Below, piece by piece: positions 7,784 to 16,051 of a stretch of 64,000 nucleotides of DNA (position 1 is its first letter; each line of letters starts with the position of its first letter). Below the pieces are notes generated by a model. It had not been told where the DNA came from. It saw only the letters and a list, made by a program, of their open reading frames with translations, and did not search any database. The position numbers and the translations under genes were made by a program. This DNA comes from Afipia massiliensis (GTDB taxonomy: Bacteria > Pseudomonadota > Alphaproteobacteria > Rhizobiales > Xanthobacteraceae), in the NCBI RefSeq assembly GCF_001006325.2, contig NZ_LBIA02000001.1, forward strand, positions 3,163,501 through 3,227,500, read 5' to 3'.

Positions 7784-9595
7784 TCACGCCGGCTTCATGT
7801 TCGCCATCACCATGGTGGCGACCTCGGTATAGGTATTCACCATCGGCCCCACGATCCTGTGCAGCGGGTTCTTCGAGACCAGCATGTCGTGCATCACCAG
7901 ATGGTCGATGCCGGTGGTCAGAAAGCAGATCACGGCGTCGCGCGGCGTCTCGATGATCGGCTCGCCCTTGACGTTGAACGACGTGTTGATCAGCACAGGC
8001 ACCCCGGTGAGGGCGTCGAATTCCTTCAGCAGCCGGTAGAGCATCGGGTTGGTGGCTTCGCGCACCGTCTGCACCCGCGCGGTGCCGTCCACATGCACGA
8101 TCGCCGGAATTTTATCGCGCCACTCGGGACGGACATTCTTGGCGATCAGCATGAAGGGCGAATCTTCCTCGCCCTCAAAGATTTCCTTCGCACGCTCATA
8201 GAGCACGATGGGCGCGAACGGTCGGAACGGCTGGCGATGCTTGACGCGACTGTTCAGGATGTCCTTCATCTCGGGCTTGCGCGGATCGGCCAGCAGGCTG
8301 CGATTGCCCAAGGCACGCGGGCCGAACTCGGAGCGGTCCTGAAACCAGCCGATCACCTTCTGATCGGCGAGCAGTTTCGCCGTGTCTTTCGCGATGTCGT
8401 TGCTTCTGGTTTGCGTAGTCTGGATGCGAACCAGGAACTTGCTGGCTGAATCAGCGACTTCCTGATCGGAGTAGCGCTTGCCGACATAGGAATGATCCAT
8501 CACAAAACTGCGGCGCTGCTTGAGGATTTCCACCCAGCCGTAATAGGCGCAGCCAATCGCGATGCCGTCATCGCCGGCCGCCGGCTGAATCCAGACGTTC
8601 TCGAAACCGGATTCCCGCGCCACGCGGCCGTTGGCGACACAGTTCAGCGCGACGCCGCCCGCGATGCAGAGATTTTTTGCGCCCGTGGTCTCGCGCAGCC
8701 ACGCCGCGCGGGCGAGCAGCACCTTTTCGGTGTCGTCCTGAACGCGCCAGGCAAGATCTTCCCAGTGCTTCATCAGCGGGCTGGTCTCCCACTTCTGGTC
8801 GCTGTCCATGATGTAGGGTTTGTTCAGTTCGGACGTCCAGCGCGGGACGGTGAGCGTGTTGTCCTTGATCTGCATCAGGGACGGGACGTTGCCGTGACGT
8901 CCGTAAGGCGCAAGCCCCATCAGTTCGCCGCACTTGTTCCAGTCGCCGAAGATGTAGGTGGAGGCGCGGCTGTAGAGCGCGCCGAGGCCGGGCATGTTGT
9001 AGAACTCGTCGCTGAGAAATCCGCGATCGGGCTCCATCCAGACCTTCTTCAGACATTCGAGCTTCGTGCCCGAGAACTTGTAGTAGCTCTCCGACTCGCG
9101 CGCCAACGGCGTGGCGGCGTCGCTTTCGGGAAACGCCTCGTTGACATCGGAGCGATAGCTGCCGACGCCATCGACGATCATCACGACGCCTTCCTCGAAA
9201 GGGGAGACGGCGAAGGCGCTGTAGGCGTGGGCGAGGTGATGCGAGATCGACACCACCTTGTCGGATCGCGACAGGAAATGGGGATGGCTCTTGGCATCCG
9301 CCCGTTCATATTCGGGCAGGAAGCCCGGCAGGTCCTGATACAGCAGCCGGTCTTCCATTTCAGGCACAGGCAGGATGTAGCAATTGCGGACCACCAGATC
9401 GACGTCGTCGAGCGTGATGCCTTCGGCGTCCAGGCAGTAATCGATAACTTCCTTGTAGAAGCCGGTGGCGTGCTTCTCGCGGGTGATGCGCTCCTTCGCG
9501 ATTGCATAAGCGATCTCGCCATCCCGCAGCAGGCAGGCGCTCACGTCGTGGTCATATGTGTTGAGGCCGAGAACGTAAGTATGTTTTTTGGGCAT
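7784..9595 (-). CDS. NodU/CmcH-family carbamoyltransferase
   Basis: The 603-residue protein matches the full two-domain family layout. The N-terminal ASKHA-fold Kae1-like domain has LGLNTYDHDVSACLLRDG and the metal-binding HHLAHA at 119-124, with AGGVALNCVANGR further on. The C-terminal YrdC-like part carries FGPRALGNRSLLADPR around residue 421. The family transfers carbamoyl from carbamoyl phosphate, via carbamoyl-adenylate, to hydroxyl groups of sugars, antibiotics or Nod factors. No glycosyltransferase, nodulation or antibiotic genes are adjacent, so the acceptor is unknown. It is the only gene in its unit, downstream of a ~360-base gap. Confidence 0.9.
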   Translation of the reverse strand: MPKKHTYVLGLNTYDHDVSACLLRDGEIAYAIAKERITREKHATGFYKEVIDYCLDAEGITLDDVDLVVRNCYILPVPEMEDRLLYQDLPGFLPEYERADAKSHPHFLSRSDKVVSISHHLAHAYSAFAVSPFEEGVVMIVDGVGSYRSDVNEAFPESDAATPLARESESYYKFSGTKLECLKKVWMEPDRGFLSDEFYNMPGLGALYSRASTYIFGDWNKCGELMGLAPYGRHGNVPSLMQIKDNTLTVPRWTSELNKPYIMDSDQKWETSPLMKHWEDLAWRVQDDTEKVLLARAAWLRETTGAKNLCIAGGVALNCVANGRVARESGFENVWIQPAAGDDGIAIGCAYYGWVEILKQRRSFVMDHSYVGKRYSDQEVADSASKFLVRIQTTQTRSNDIAKDTAKLLADQKVIGWFQDRSEFGPRALGNRSLLADPRKPEMKDILNSRVKHRQPFRPFAPIVLYERAKEIFEGEEDSPFMLIAKNVRPEWRDKIPAIVHVDGTARVQTVREATNPMLYRLLKEFDALTGVPVLINTSFNVKGEPIIETPRDAVICFLTTGIDHLVMHDMLVSKNPLHRIVGPMVNTYTEVATMVMANMKPA

Positions 9596-9953
9596 GGACC
9601 AACTTTCGGAGCGGCGGGCTTAAACGTTTAGTGGTGGAATGGTTCGGAAGGTTCAACCGCGTCTCGCACTTGCGAGGATTTTCGTTCAGCATGATGAACA
9701 CCCGTTCAGCACGGGTATGGCAGTATCGAGATTAGCATGAACAGATTGTGATGCTTTCTAAGTAAACGCCAACGCGATCGGCTGAGGTTGCTTGACCCAT
9801 GGGGCAGGTTGACCCTAGTCTGTTACCGGATGAATCGTGCGGTAGTCTTGTTTTTGACTATCTATTTTCCGAATGTGCCTGAACGGGACGCAGGCTCGCG
9901 GGTTTAATACGCGGAAGTGCTCCACTGCGTTTCCGGAATTGGAGGTGCCCTTT
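9596..9953. other. Intergenic region between divergent genes
   Basis: This 358-base gap separates the carbamoyltransferase (minus) from the Arg-Gly-rich protein (plus), so it must hold both promoters. A direct repeat of CGTTCAGCA occurs at about 9693 and 9711. Several TTGAC boxes are present (near 9789, 9808 and 9855) but none has a convincing -10 at the right spacing. A strong ribosome binding site, GGAGG at 9941, precedes the downstream gene. No conserved gene or RNA was recognised. Confidence 0.5.
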
Positions 9954-10274
9954 ATGACTCAGATCAAGACGCGTTCGAACTTCTTGAAGCGTGCCCTTGC
10001 GGCTGCGGCCTTGGTGTTGGTCTATTCGATCAGCTTCTTAGGCACATCGTTTGTCGTCGCGACTTCGACTTCGACTTCGGCGGAAGCGCGTGGCCGCGGT
10101 CGGGGTGGTGGCCGCGGGCGCGGCGTTGGTCGCGGCCGTGGCCGAGGCGGTGGTTGGGCTCGTGGCCGCGGTCGCGGTCGTGGCTACTATCGTGGCCGTG
10201 GTTATGGCTACGGCTTCATTGCTCCGGGCTGCTACTGGAGCCCGCGCTATGGCCGGACGATCTGCCCGTACTAA
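9954..10274 (+). CDS. Small secreted Arg-Gly-repeat protein
   Basis: The start ATG 9954 is fixed by GGAGG 8 bases upstream; a longer frame from 9873 has no such site. The 106-residue product has a basic start, a hydrophobic segment (ALAAAALVLVYSISFLG) and a likely cleavage after SAEA. It is then almost entirely RG/GRG repeats for ~35 residues, followed by YRGRGYGYG and a two-cysteine tail (PGCYWSPRYGRTICPY). The mature protein is very basic and glycine-rich, suggesting binding to anionic polymers such as nucleic acid, LPS or exopolysaccharide. That role is inference; no enzyme motif is present. Confidence 0.7.
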   Translation: MTQIKTRSNFLKRALAAAALVLVYSISFLGTSFVVATSTSTSAEARGRGRGGGRGRGVGRGRGRGGGWARGRGRGRGYYRGRGYGYGFIAPGCYWSPRYGRTICPY

Positions 10275-10312
10275 GAGTTATTCGCTCGCGTAAAGCGGGT
10301 TCGCAACAAATG

Positions 10313-10353
10313 CGAGGTGCGCCGGTTATCCGTCGCACCTCGTTTCGTTTTTA
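10313..10353. terminator. Terminator between convergent genes
   Basis: A 9-bp perfect stem (CGAGGTGCG / CGCACCTCG) with a 12-base loop is followed by TTTCGTTTTT on the plus strand. It ends the RG-protein transcript just before the convergent TetR gene. Confidence 0.7.
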
Positions 10354-10390
10354 TGACTTGTTTGGATTCTGATTTTGAACCCGATCACCG

Positions 10391-11062
10391 TCAGGATTTA
10401 CGAGAACCTGATGCGCGCACCGCAAGTGGAGTCGCGGCATCGCCGCCCCCAAGCGCAGCCCGCGCCGTGGACACAATCCGCCGGATGATGTCGTCGGTGT
10501 CGTTGAGATCACACAATCCGCCTGACAGCTTCTTCAGCCGCTCGCTGTCCGTCACGGTTTGCCGGATCATCGCCAGCGCGAAATGCAGGCCCCAGTAGAT
10601 ATCGACTTCGTCGCGATGGGGCAGGGCGAGACGCAATGCCGTTGCAAACCGCTGCAGATGCCGGAACTCGCGATCGACGATCTTCTTGATCGGCGGCACG
10701 GTCTCGACCGAGGCACGGGTCATGAACCGGGCCGCGGCGGAGCGTTGAAGATCGGGGCTGAGGCACCATCGCAACGGCGGGCCAACCAGCGCACTCAGAA
10801 TCGCATCGACGCTCGGGCGGCCGCCGCCTTCAAGTTCCGCAGCTTTCAGCTCCGCAAATCGCTCGCGGTTCAGAACGGTGGTGCGGCTGACGAACAGGTC
10901 GGCCAGCAATTCGTCCTTAGAGCCGAAATGATAGTTCACCGCCGCGAGATTGACGCCGGCGGCGGCCACGATGTCGCGCATCGTAACTTCGCCGAAGCTG
11001 CGCTCGGCCCAGAGCATTTCAGCGGCGGTGAGAATGGCGTTTTTCGTCTGATCGCTCGACAT
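10391..11062 (-). CDS. TetR/AcrR-family transcriptional repressor
   Basis: The 223-residue protein has a TetR DNA-binding domain at the N-terminus ([23 protein letters not shown], then [24 protein letters not shown]), and residues ~80-220 form the helical ligand and dimer domain. ATG 11062 is preferred; an in-frame TTG at 11071 would add three residues. It is divergent from the acyl-CoA dehydrogenase operon, with two perfect inverted repeats in the 257-base gap. A repressor that senses an acyl-CoA or hydroxyacyl-CoA and controls that operon is the natural inference, as with other TetR regulators of fatty-acid genes. Confidence 0.9.
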   Translation of the reverse strand: MSSDQTKNAILTAAEMLWAERSFGEVTMRDIVAAAGVNLAAVNYHFGSKDELLADLFVSRTTVLNRERFAELKAAELEGGGRPSVDAILSALVGPPLRWCLSPDLQRSAAARFMTRASVETVPPIKKIVDREFRHLQRFATALRLALPHRDEVDIYWGLHFALAMIRQTVTDSERLKKLSGGLCDLNDTDDIIRRIVSTARAALGGGDAATPLAVRASGSRKS

Positions 11063-11126
11063 CGAAGCCAACGGTAAGAGGTGCTATGCAAAAGCGCGAA
11101 GGGTGTTTCGCGCTGCGAAACAAGAT

Positions 11127-11170
11127 CATACATTTGTTTGATCGTCACTTGCCATTCAAACAAATGTATG
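11127..11170. promoter_or_regulatory. 15-bp inverted repeat, candidate operator near tetR-like gene
   Basis: Arms CATACATTTGTTTGA (11127-11141) and TCAAACAAATGTATG (11156-11170) are exact reverse complements separated by 14 bases. The arms are AT-rich in a GC-rich genome. The element begins 64 bases upstream of the TetR start codon, the expected place for autoregulation. Confidence 0.6.
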
Positions 11171-11221
11171 AAATCAACCTAGCAGCAAGATTGCAGCGCG
11201 GCAAGACATCCATGCGACGAT

Positions 11222-11252
11222 CAGACAACGTCAACACTGTTGACGTTGTCTG
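11222..11252. promoter_or_regulatory. 31-bp perfect palindrome, candidate operator of the acyl-CoA dehydrogenase operon
   Basis: Arms CAGACAACGTCAACA and TGTTGACGTTGTCTG flank a single central C at 11237 and match at all 15 positions. It ends 67 bases before the ATG of the acyl-CoA dehydrogenase gene and contains TTGACG on both strands. The size and odd-centred symmetry fit a TetR dimer or dimer-pair site. Confidence 0.7.
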
Positions 11253-11319
11253 TCGGGTGGACAGTCGGTCGCGAGTGTTGCAAGACCGTCGCCAACCAAC
11301 AACAAGAGAGGACCGTTCT

Positions 11320-12546
11320 ATGGATTTCACGATGTCTGCGCGCCAGACCGAATGGCGTAACCGCGTTATCGCGTTTATGGACAAGCACGTTCGCCCCGCC
11401 GCTCCGATCTACAAGGAGCAGGATGCCAAGGGTGATCGCTGGAAGGTGATCCCGGTTCTCGAAGACCTGAAGAAGAAGGCGAAGGCCGAAGGCCTCTGGA
11501 ACATGTTCATGCCGCCAAACGAGCATGAAGACGATGAATTCCGCGGCGCCGGCCTGACCAATCTTGAATATGCGCCGCTCGCAGAGCAGATGGGCCACTT
11601 CTACTGGGCCTCCGAAGTGTTCAATTGCTCGGCTCCGGATACCGGCAACATGGAAGTGTTCATGCGCTACGGCTCCAAGGAGCACAAGCGCCAGTGGCTG
11701 AAGCCGCTGATGAACGGTGAAATCCGCTCGGCGTTCCTGATGACCGAACCGGCGGTGGCGTCGTCCGACGCGACCAACATCGAAACCAGCATCAAGCGAG
11801 ATGGCGATCACTACGTCATCAACGGCCGCAAGTGGTGGTCGTCCGGCGCAGGCGACCCGCGTTGCAAGATCGCGATCCTGATGGGCAAGACCGATCCGAG
11901 CCTGCCACGCCATCAGCAGCAGTCGCAAGTCCTCGTGCCGCTCGACGCGCCCGGCATCACGATCGAAAAGATGCTGCCAGTGTTCGGCTTCGACGATGCA
12001 CCGCACGGTCATGCGCAGATCCTGCTCGAGAACGTCCGCGTGCCTGCCAGCAACATTTTGCTCGGCGAAGGACGCGGCTTCGAAATCGCTCAGGGCCGTC
12101 TCGGTCCAGGCCGCATCCATCATTGCATGCGCACCATCGGCGTCGCCGAGGCCGCGCTCGAGAAGATGGTCAAGCGTTTGTCGTCGCGTACCGCGTTCGG
12201 CAAGAAGATCATCGAGCAGTCGGTGTGGGAACAGCGCATCGGCGAAGCGCGCACCAACATCGACATGACCCGTCTGCTCTGCCTCAAGGCGGCTGACATG
12301 ATGGACAAGGTCGGCAACAAGGCTGCGCAAACCGAAATCGCGATGATCAAGGTTGCGGCGCCGAATATCGCGCTCAAGATCATCGACGATGCTATCCAGG
12401 CATTCGGTGCCGCGGGCGTGTCCGACGAAGCCGGACTGGCGAAATCCTACGCGGGCATCCGTACGCTGCGTCTGGCTGACGGTCCGGATGAAGTTCACAA
12501 CCGGGCCATTGCGCGGCTTGAGCTTCGGAAGTATTCCAATCAGTAA
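11320..12546 (+). CDS. ACAD11-like acyl-CoA dehydrogenase family protein
   Basis: Start ATG 11320 is preceded by AGAGAGGA at good spacing; upstream in-frame codons cross the operator and are rejected. The 408 residues cover the whole acyl-CoA dehydrogenase fold: N-terminal helices, the beta domain with [17 protein letters not shown] and KWWSSGAG, and C-terminal helices. The signature [13 protein letters not shown] and the ending ADGPDEVH (386-393) are those of the ACAD10/ACAD11 branch. In the mammalian proteins an APH kinase domain is fused to this part; here the kinase is the next gene. ACAD10/11 and bacterial LvaC process 4-phosphohydroxyacyl-CoAs rather than plain acyl-CoAs, so a similar role is inferred. 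Confidence 0.9.
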   Translation: MDFTMSARQTEWRNRVIAFMDKHVRPAAPIYKEQDAKGDRWKVIPVLEDLKKKAKAEGLWNMFMPPNEHEDDEFRGAGLTNLEYAPLAEQMGHFYWASEVFNCSAPDTGNMEVFMRYGSKEHKRQWLKPLMNGEIRSAFLMTEPAVASSDATNIETSIKRDGDHYVINGRKWWSSGAGDPRCKIAILMGKTDPSLPRHQQQSQVLVPLDAPGITIEKMLPVFGFDDAPHGHAQILLENVRVPASNILLGEGRGFEIAQGRLGPGRIHHCMRTIGVAEAALEKMVKRLSSRTAFGKKIIEQSVWEQRIGEARTNIDMTRLLCLKAADMMDKVGNKAAQTEIAMIKVAAPNIALKIIDDAIQAFGAAGVSDEAGLAKSYAGIRTLRLADGPDEVHNRAIARLELRKYSNQ

Positions 12547-12572
12547 CTGAATAAAAAAGATTGGAAGACGGT

Positions 12573-13634
12573 ATGGGTCTCGGTGTGAGAAACGACTCTG
12601 ACTTCTCCGGTACAATGCCGGTCGAAGAGCGCCATCGTGTTGACGAAGCAAATCTCGCCAAGTGGATGGCCGAACATGTCGAAGGCTACGCGGGACCGCT
12701 GACGGTCACGCAGTTCAAGGGCGGTCAGTCGAATCCGACATACCGCCTCGACACACCCAAGACCGCCTACGTGATGCGGCGTAAGCCGTTCGGCAAACTT
12801 TTGCCGTCGGCTCACGCCGTGGATCGTGAGTTCAAAGTGATCGCGGCCCTGCACGCGCAGGGTTTTCCGGTGGCGCGCGCTTACGCGCTCTGCATGGATG
12901 ACGCGGTGATCGGCACGGCCTTCTACGTCATGTCGATGGAAGAGGGGCGCGTATTCTGGAATCCGACGCTGCCGAGTCTCGAGCCCAAGGAACGTCACGC
13001 GGTCTTCACGTCGAAGATCGAGACGCTGGCGAAGCTGCACAGTTACGATCCGGAGAAGATCGGGCTGGGCGACTTCGGCAAGCCCGGCAATTATTTCGCG
13101 CGTCAGGTCGATCGCTGGACCAAACAGTACCGCGCGTCCGAGACCGATCCGATCCCGGAGATGGATCGCCTGATCGAATGGCTGCCGAAAACCGTGCCGC
13201 ATCAGGCGCGTGTTTCGGTTGTCCACGGCGACTATCGCCTCGACAACATGATCTTTCACGCGGACAAGCCGCAGGTGAAGGCTGTGCTGGACTGGGAATT
13301 GTCCACGCTCGGCGATCCGATGGCCGACTTCGCCTATCTGCTCATGCAGTGGACCATGCCGGGACTCGATGGCGCCGATTTCAAGGCGCTCAACATTCCG
13401 ACCATGGAGGAGGCAGAGGCCATTTATTGCAAGGCGGCGGGCGTTCCTCCGATTGCGGACCTCAACTGGTATTTCTCTTACAACCTGTTCCGGCTCGCCG
13501 GCATCGTGCAGGGCATCGCCAAGCGTATTGTGGATGGCACTGCGGCGAATGCGAAAGCGCAGGAATCCGCCTCTCGCCGCATCCCGCTGGCGCAGGCAGC
13601 CTGGGCTTACGCCCAGAAGGCCGGCGCAAGCTAA
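12573..13634 (+). CDS. APH-like phosphotransferase (hydroxyacyl-CoA kinase candidate)
   Basis: The 353-residue protein is an aminoglycoside-phosphotransferase-fold kinase. The nucleotide loop region is FKGGQSNPTYRL (48-59), the catalytic loop is VHGDYRLDN (217-225, Asp220 as base and Asn225 as metal ligand) and the second metal motif is VLDWE (238-242, Asp240). ATG 12573 has GGAAG upstream; a TTG at 12561 would add four residues. It corresponds to the N-terminal domain of ACAD10/11 and to LvaA of the Pseudomonas levulinate pathway, which phosphorylate 4-hydroxyacyl-CoAs. It follows the dehydrogenase by 26 bases. An antibiotic-resistance role is unlikely in this context. Confidence 0.88.
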   Translation: MGLGVRNDSDFSGTMPVEERHRVDEANLAKWMAEHVEGYAGPLTVTQFKGGQSNPTYRLDTPKTAYVMRRKPFGKLLPSAHAVDREFKVIAALHAQGFPVARAYALCMDDAVIGTAFYVMSMEEGRVFWNPTLPSLEPKERHAVFTSKIETLAKLHSYDPEKIGLGDFGKPGNYFARQVDRWTKQYRASETDPIPEMDRLIEWLPKTVPHQARVSVVHGDYRLDNMIFHADKPQVKAVLDWELSTLGDPMADFAYLLMQWTMPGLDGADFKALNIPTMEEAEAIYCKAAGVPPIADLNWYFSYNLFRLAGIVQGIAKRIVDGTAANAKAQESASRRIPLAQAAWAYAQKAGAS

Positions 13635-13658
13635 GGCAACAACAAACAGCTTCGGTGT

Positions 13659-13678
13659 GATGCGCGGCAGCGCGCATC
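13659..13678 (+). other. Intercistronic hairpin
   Basis: GATGCGCG and CGCGCATC form a perfect 8-bp stem with loop GCAG between the kinase and first SDR genes. There is no T tract. It may stabilise or process the operon mRNA; no stronger claim is possible. Confidence 0.4.
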
Positions 13679-13711
13679 CGCTCAATTCAATCAAAACTTC
13701 TGGAGAACGTC

Positions 13712-14497
13712 ATGGGTCGCCTCGAGGGCAAGTCCGTTATCATCACCGGCGCGGGCAGTGGCATAGGCCGCGCAGCATCGCTGATGTTCACCAAGGAAGG
13801 TGCGAAGCTGATCGCGGTCGACAAGACCGAGGGCGTCAACGAAACCGTCGAGCAGGTGCGCAAGGCCGGCGGCACCGCCGAGGCTGTGATTGCCGATGCA
13901 GGCATCGAAAACGATGTGAAGGCTTTCATCGCCAAGGCGATCTCGGCCTACGGCAAGCTCGACGCGATCTGGGCCAACGCCGGCATCGGCGGCGGTCTGA
14001 TCCCGCTGGCAGAGCAGACGCCGGAGCACTGGCAGGAAGTTCTGCGCGTCAATCTGATCGGGCCGTTCCTCGCCGTGAAGCACTCCATTCCGCACATGGT
14101 GAAGCAGGGCCACGGCGCCATCGTCTGCACTGCGTCGGTTGCGGGCCTGAAGGCCAATGCCAGCGGTCATCCATATGCCGCCAGCAAGGCGGGCGTGATC
14201 AGCCTCGTGCAGACCACAGCCTATTCGCTCTCCGGCACCAACGTTCGGATCAATGCGGTGTGCCCCGGACTGATTGAGACCGGCATGACCAAGCCGATTT
14301 TCGATGGTGCGAAGGAGCGCGGCACCGAAGGCAAGATCGGCCAGCTCAACCCGTTGAAGCGTCCGGGCCAGCCGCATGAACTCGCGGCGATGGGATTGTT
14401 CCTCGCCAGCGACGAAGCCTCTTACGTCAACGGACAGGCGTTCCCGGTCGATGGCGGTCTGACCGCGTCGATGCCGTACGCCGGCAAGCCGATCTGA
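13712..14497 (+). CDS. SDR-family oxidoreductase
   Basis: The 261-residue classical short-chain dehydrogenase has the cofactor motif TGAGSGIG (12-19), an acidic residue after strand 2 (VDKTE, favouring NAD), NAGI (89-92), catalytic Ser142 and Tyr155-x3-Lys159. GAGAACG precedes the ATG. It lies 77 bases after the kinase gene, and its stop overlaps the phosphatase start by one base. A dehydrogenase for a 3- or 4-hydroxyacyl-CoA in the same pathway fits the context; the substrate is inferred. Confidence 0.88.
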   Translation: MGRLEGKSVIITGAGSGIGRAASLMFTKEGAKLIAVDKTEGVNETVEQVRKAGGTAEAVIADAGIENDVKAFIAKAISAYGKLDAIWANAGIGGGLIPLAEQTPEHWQEVLRVNLIGPFLAVKHSIPHMVKQGHGAIVCTASVAGLKANASGHPYAASKAGVISLVQTTAYSLSGTNVRINAVCPGLIETGMTKPIFDGAKERGTEGKIGQLNPLKRPGQPHELAAMGLFLASDEASYVNGQAFPVDGGLTASMPYAGKPI

Positions 14498-15234
14498 TGT
14501 CGAGCGCTCCCGCCAAGCCGTTCGTTGCGCAGCATGCCGTCCCGGTGGGCGTGACATCGACACGCTGGTGGTGGGTGCGTCATGCTCCGGTGCGCGAGGA
14601 CGGCGGCAACATCTACGGCCAGTCGGACATCGGCTGCGATTGCAGCGACAGCGTCGTGTTCGCGGGTGTTGCGAAATTCCTGCCGCGGGATGCCGTCTGG
14701 TTTTCCAGCAATCTGCAACGCACGCACCAGACCGCCGCGGCGATCTGGGCGGCCGGATTGCCGAAGCCCGATCAGATGCTTCAGGACAAGGCGTTCGCGG
14801 AGCAGGATCTTGGCGAGTGGCAGGGCATGAATCGCGCCGCGTTCTTTGCGGCGCGTCCTGCGTCGATCGCGAGCTACTGGTTCGCACCCGCGCATGAACG
14901 CGCGCCGGGCGGCGAGAGTTTCAACGATCTGTCCGACCGGACGGTGGCGGGTATCCGGCGCATCAACGCCGCGCATGCGGGCAAGGACATCGTCTGCGTG
15001 TCGCACGGCGGTCCGATCAAGGCGGCGATCGCGCATGCGCTTGGGCTGGAAGCCGGCGCCGGTTTCGCATTCACCATCGACAACTGCTCGGTGACGCGGC
15101 TGGATTTTCTGGCGAGCGACAGCCACAGCGGCTGGCGGGTGCCGATGATCAACCAGCAGCCGTGGATCGCCAGCCACGCGCACGATGCCATGCATCAGCC
15201 CGCCGGACCGGAAGTCACCAACAAGCTCGGATAG
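14497..15234 (+). CDS. Histidine phosphatase family protein
   Basis: The 245-residue protein has the phosphoglycerate-mutase-like RHG-type motif as VRHAP (Arg28-His29, with Ala in place of Gly), an acidic GEWQGM block (EQDLGEWQGM) and the second catalytic histidine in CVSHGGPIKAA. The layout resembles alpha-ribazole phosphatase and small-molecule phosphatases of the family. It overlaps the upstream SDR stop by one base (TGATG), so it is co-translated with the operon. Removing phosphate from a phosphorylated intermediate or dead-end product made by the neighbouring kinase is an attractive inference. Confidence 0.85.
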   Translation: MSSAPAKPFVAQHAVPVGVTSTRWWWVRHAPVREDGGNIYGQSDIGCDCSDSVVFAGVAKFLPRDAVWFSSNLQRTHQTAAAIWAAGLPKPDQMLQDKAFAEQDLGEWQGMNRAAFFAARPASIASYWFAPAHERAPGGESFNDLSDRTVAGIRRINAAHAGKDIVCVSHGGPIKAAIAHALGLEAGAGFAFTIDNCSVTRLDFLASDSHSGWRVPMINQQPWIASHAHDAMHQPAGPEVTNKLG

Positions 15235-15273
15235 CAATAAGCGGCAGCGCCGCACGTATAGGGAGAGAAACGC

Positions 15274-16041
15274 ATGACCTTGTTCGACATGACCGGAAAA
15301 TCGGCCGTCATCACCGGCTCCACCAAGGGCATCGGCCGCGCCATTGCCGAGCGGATGGTGGAGCATGGCGCGCAGGTCGTGATTTCGTCGCGCAAGCAGG
15401 ATCAGTGCGATCAGGTGGCGAAGGAAATCAACGACAAGTTCGGCAAGGGCAAGGCGATCGCCGTCGCCGCAAATATTTCGAGCAAGGAGAATCTCCAGAA
15501 CCTCGTCGATGAAAGCACGCGCGCCTTCGGCAAGATCGACGTGCTGGTCTGTAACGCAGCGTCGAATCCGTATTACGGACCGCTCGCGGGCATTTCCGAC
15601 GATCAGTTCACCAAGATCCTCGGCAACAACATCGTCGCCAACAACTGGATCATCAGCATGGTGGTGCCACAGATGATCGCCCGCAAGGACGGCTCGATCA
15701 TCATCGTTTCATCCATTGGCGGCCTGAAGGGCTCGACCATTCTCGGCGCCTACGCGATCTCGAAGGCTGCCGACATGCAACTCGCGCGCAATCTGGCTTG
15801 TGAATACGGCCCGCACAATGTGCGCGTCAATTGCATCGCGCCGGGCCTGATCAAGACCGATTTCGCCAAGGCGCTGTGGGACAATCCGGACAACCTGAAG
15901 GCATCTACCGCGCGCTCGCCGCTGCTGCGCATTGGCATCCCCGATGAAATCGCGGGTGCCGCGGTGTTCATGGGATCGGCTGCCGGTAATTTCATGACCG
16001 GTCAGACGGTCGTCATCGACGGCGGCGCAACGATCAGCTGA
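15274..16041 (+). CDS. SDR-family oxidoreductase
   Basis: The 255-residue classical SDR has TGSTKGIG (14-21), SSR after strand 2 (Arg40, suggesting NADP preference), CNAA (93-96), serine at 146/147 and Tyr160-x3-Lys164. GGGAGAGAAACGC precedes the ATG. It closes the TetR-controlled operon, 39 bases after the phosphatase. The sequence is clearly different from the first SDR, so two separate redox steps or two stereoisomers are plausible. Confidence 0.88.
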   Translation: MTLFDMTGKSAVITGSTKGIGRAIAERMVEHGAQVVISSRKQDQCDQVAKEINDKFGKGKAIAVAANISSKENLQNLVDESTRAFGKIDVLVCNAASNPYYGPLAGISDDQFTKILGNNIVANNWIISMVVPQMIARKDGSIIIVSSIGGLKGSTILGAYAISKAADMQLARNLACEYGPHNVRVNCIAPGLIKTDFAKALWDNPDNLKASTARSPLLRIGIPDEIAGAAVFMGSAAGNFMTGQTVVIDGGATIS

Positions 16042-16051
16042 TCAAGAGCTT

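Noticed and set aside
7784-9595. A nodulation gene cluster around the NodU-like gene
   Set aside because: No nodABC, nodIJ or nod-box sequence is seen nearby, and the family is much broader than nodulation.
10078-10240. Repetitive CGTGGCCG-type DNA as a CRISPR or tandem-repeat array
   Set aside because: It is the coding sequence of Arg-Gly repeats; there are no spacers and the unit length is irregular.
11221-12651. Long minus-strand frame opposite the acyl-CoA dehydrogenase gene
   Set aside because: Its product is His/Arg/Asp-rich without domain features, and it is fully explained by the third-position GC pattern of the sense gene.
12573-13634. APH-like gene as an aminoglycoside-resistance gene
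   Set aside because: Its operon partners and its match to the ACAD10/11 kinase domain point to acyl-CoA metabolism.
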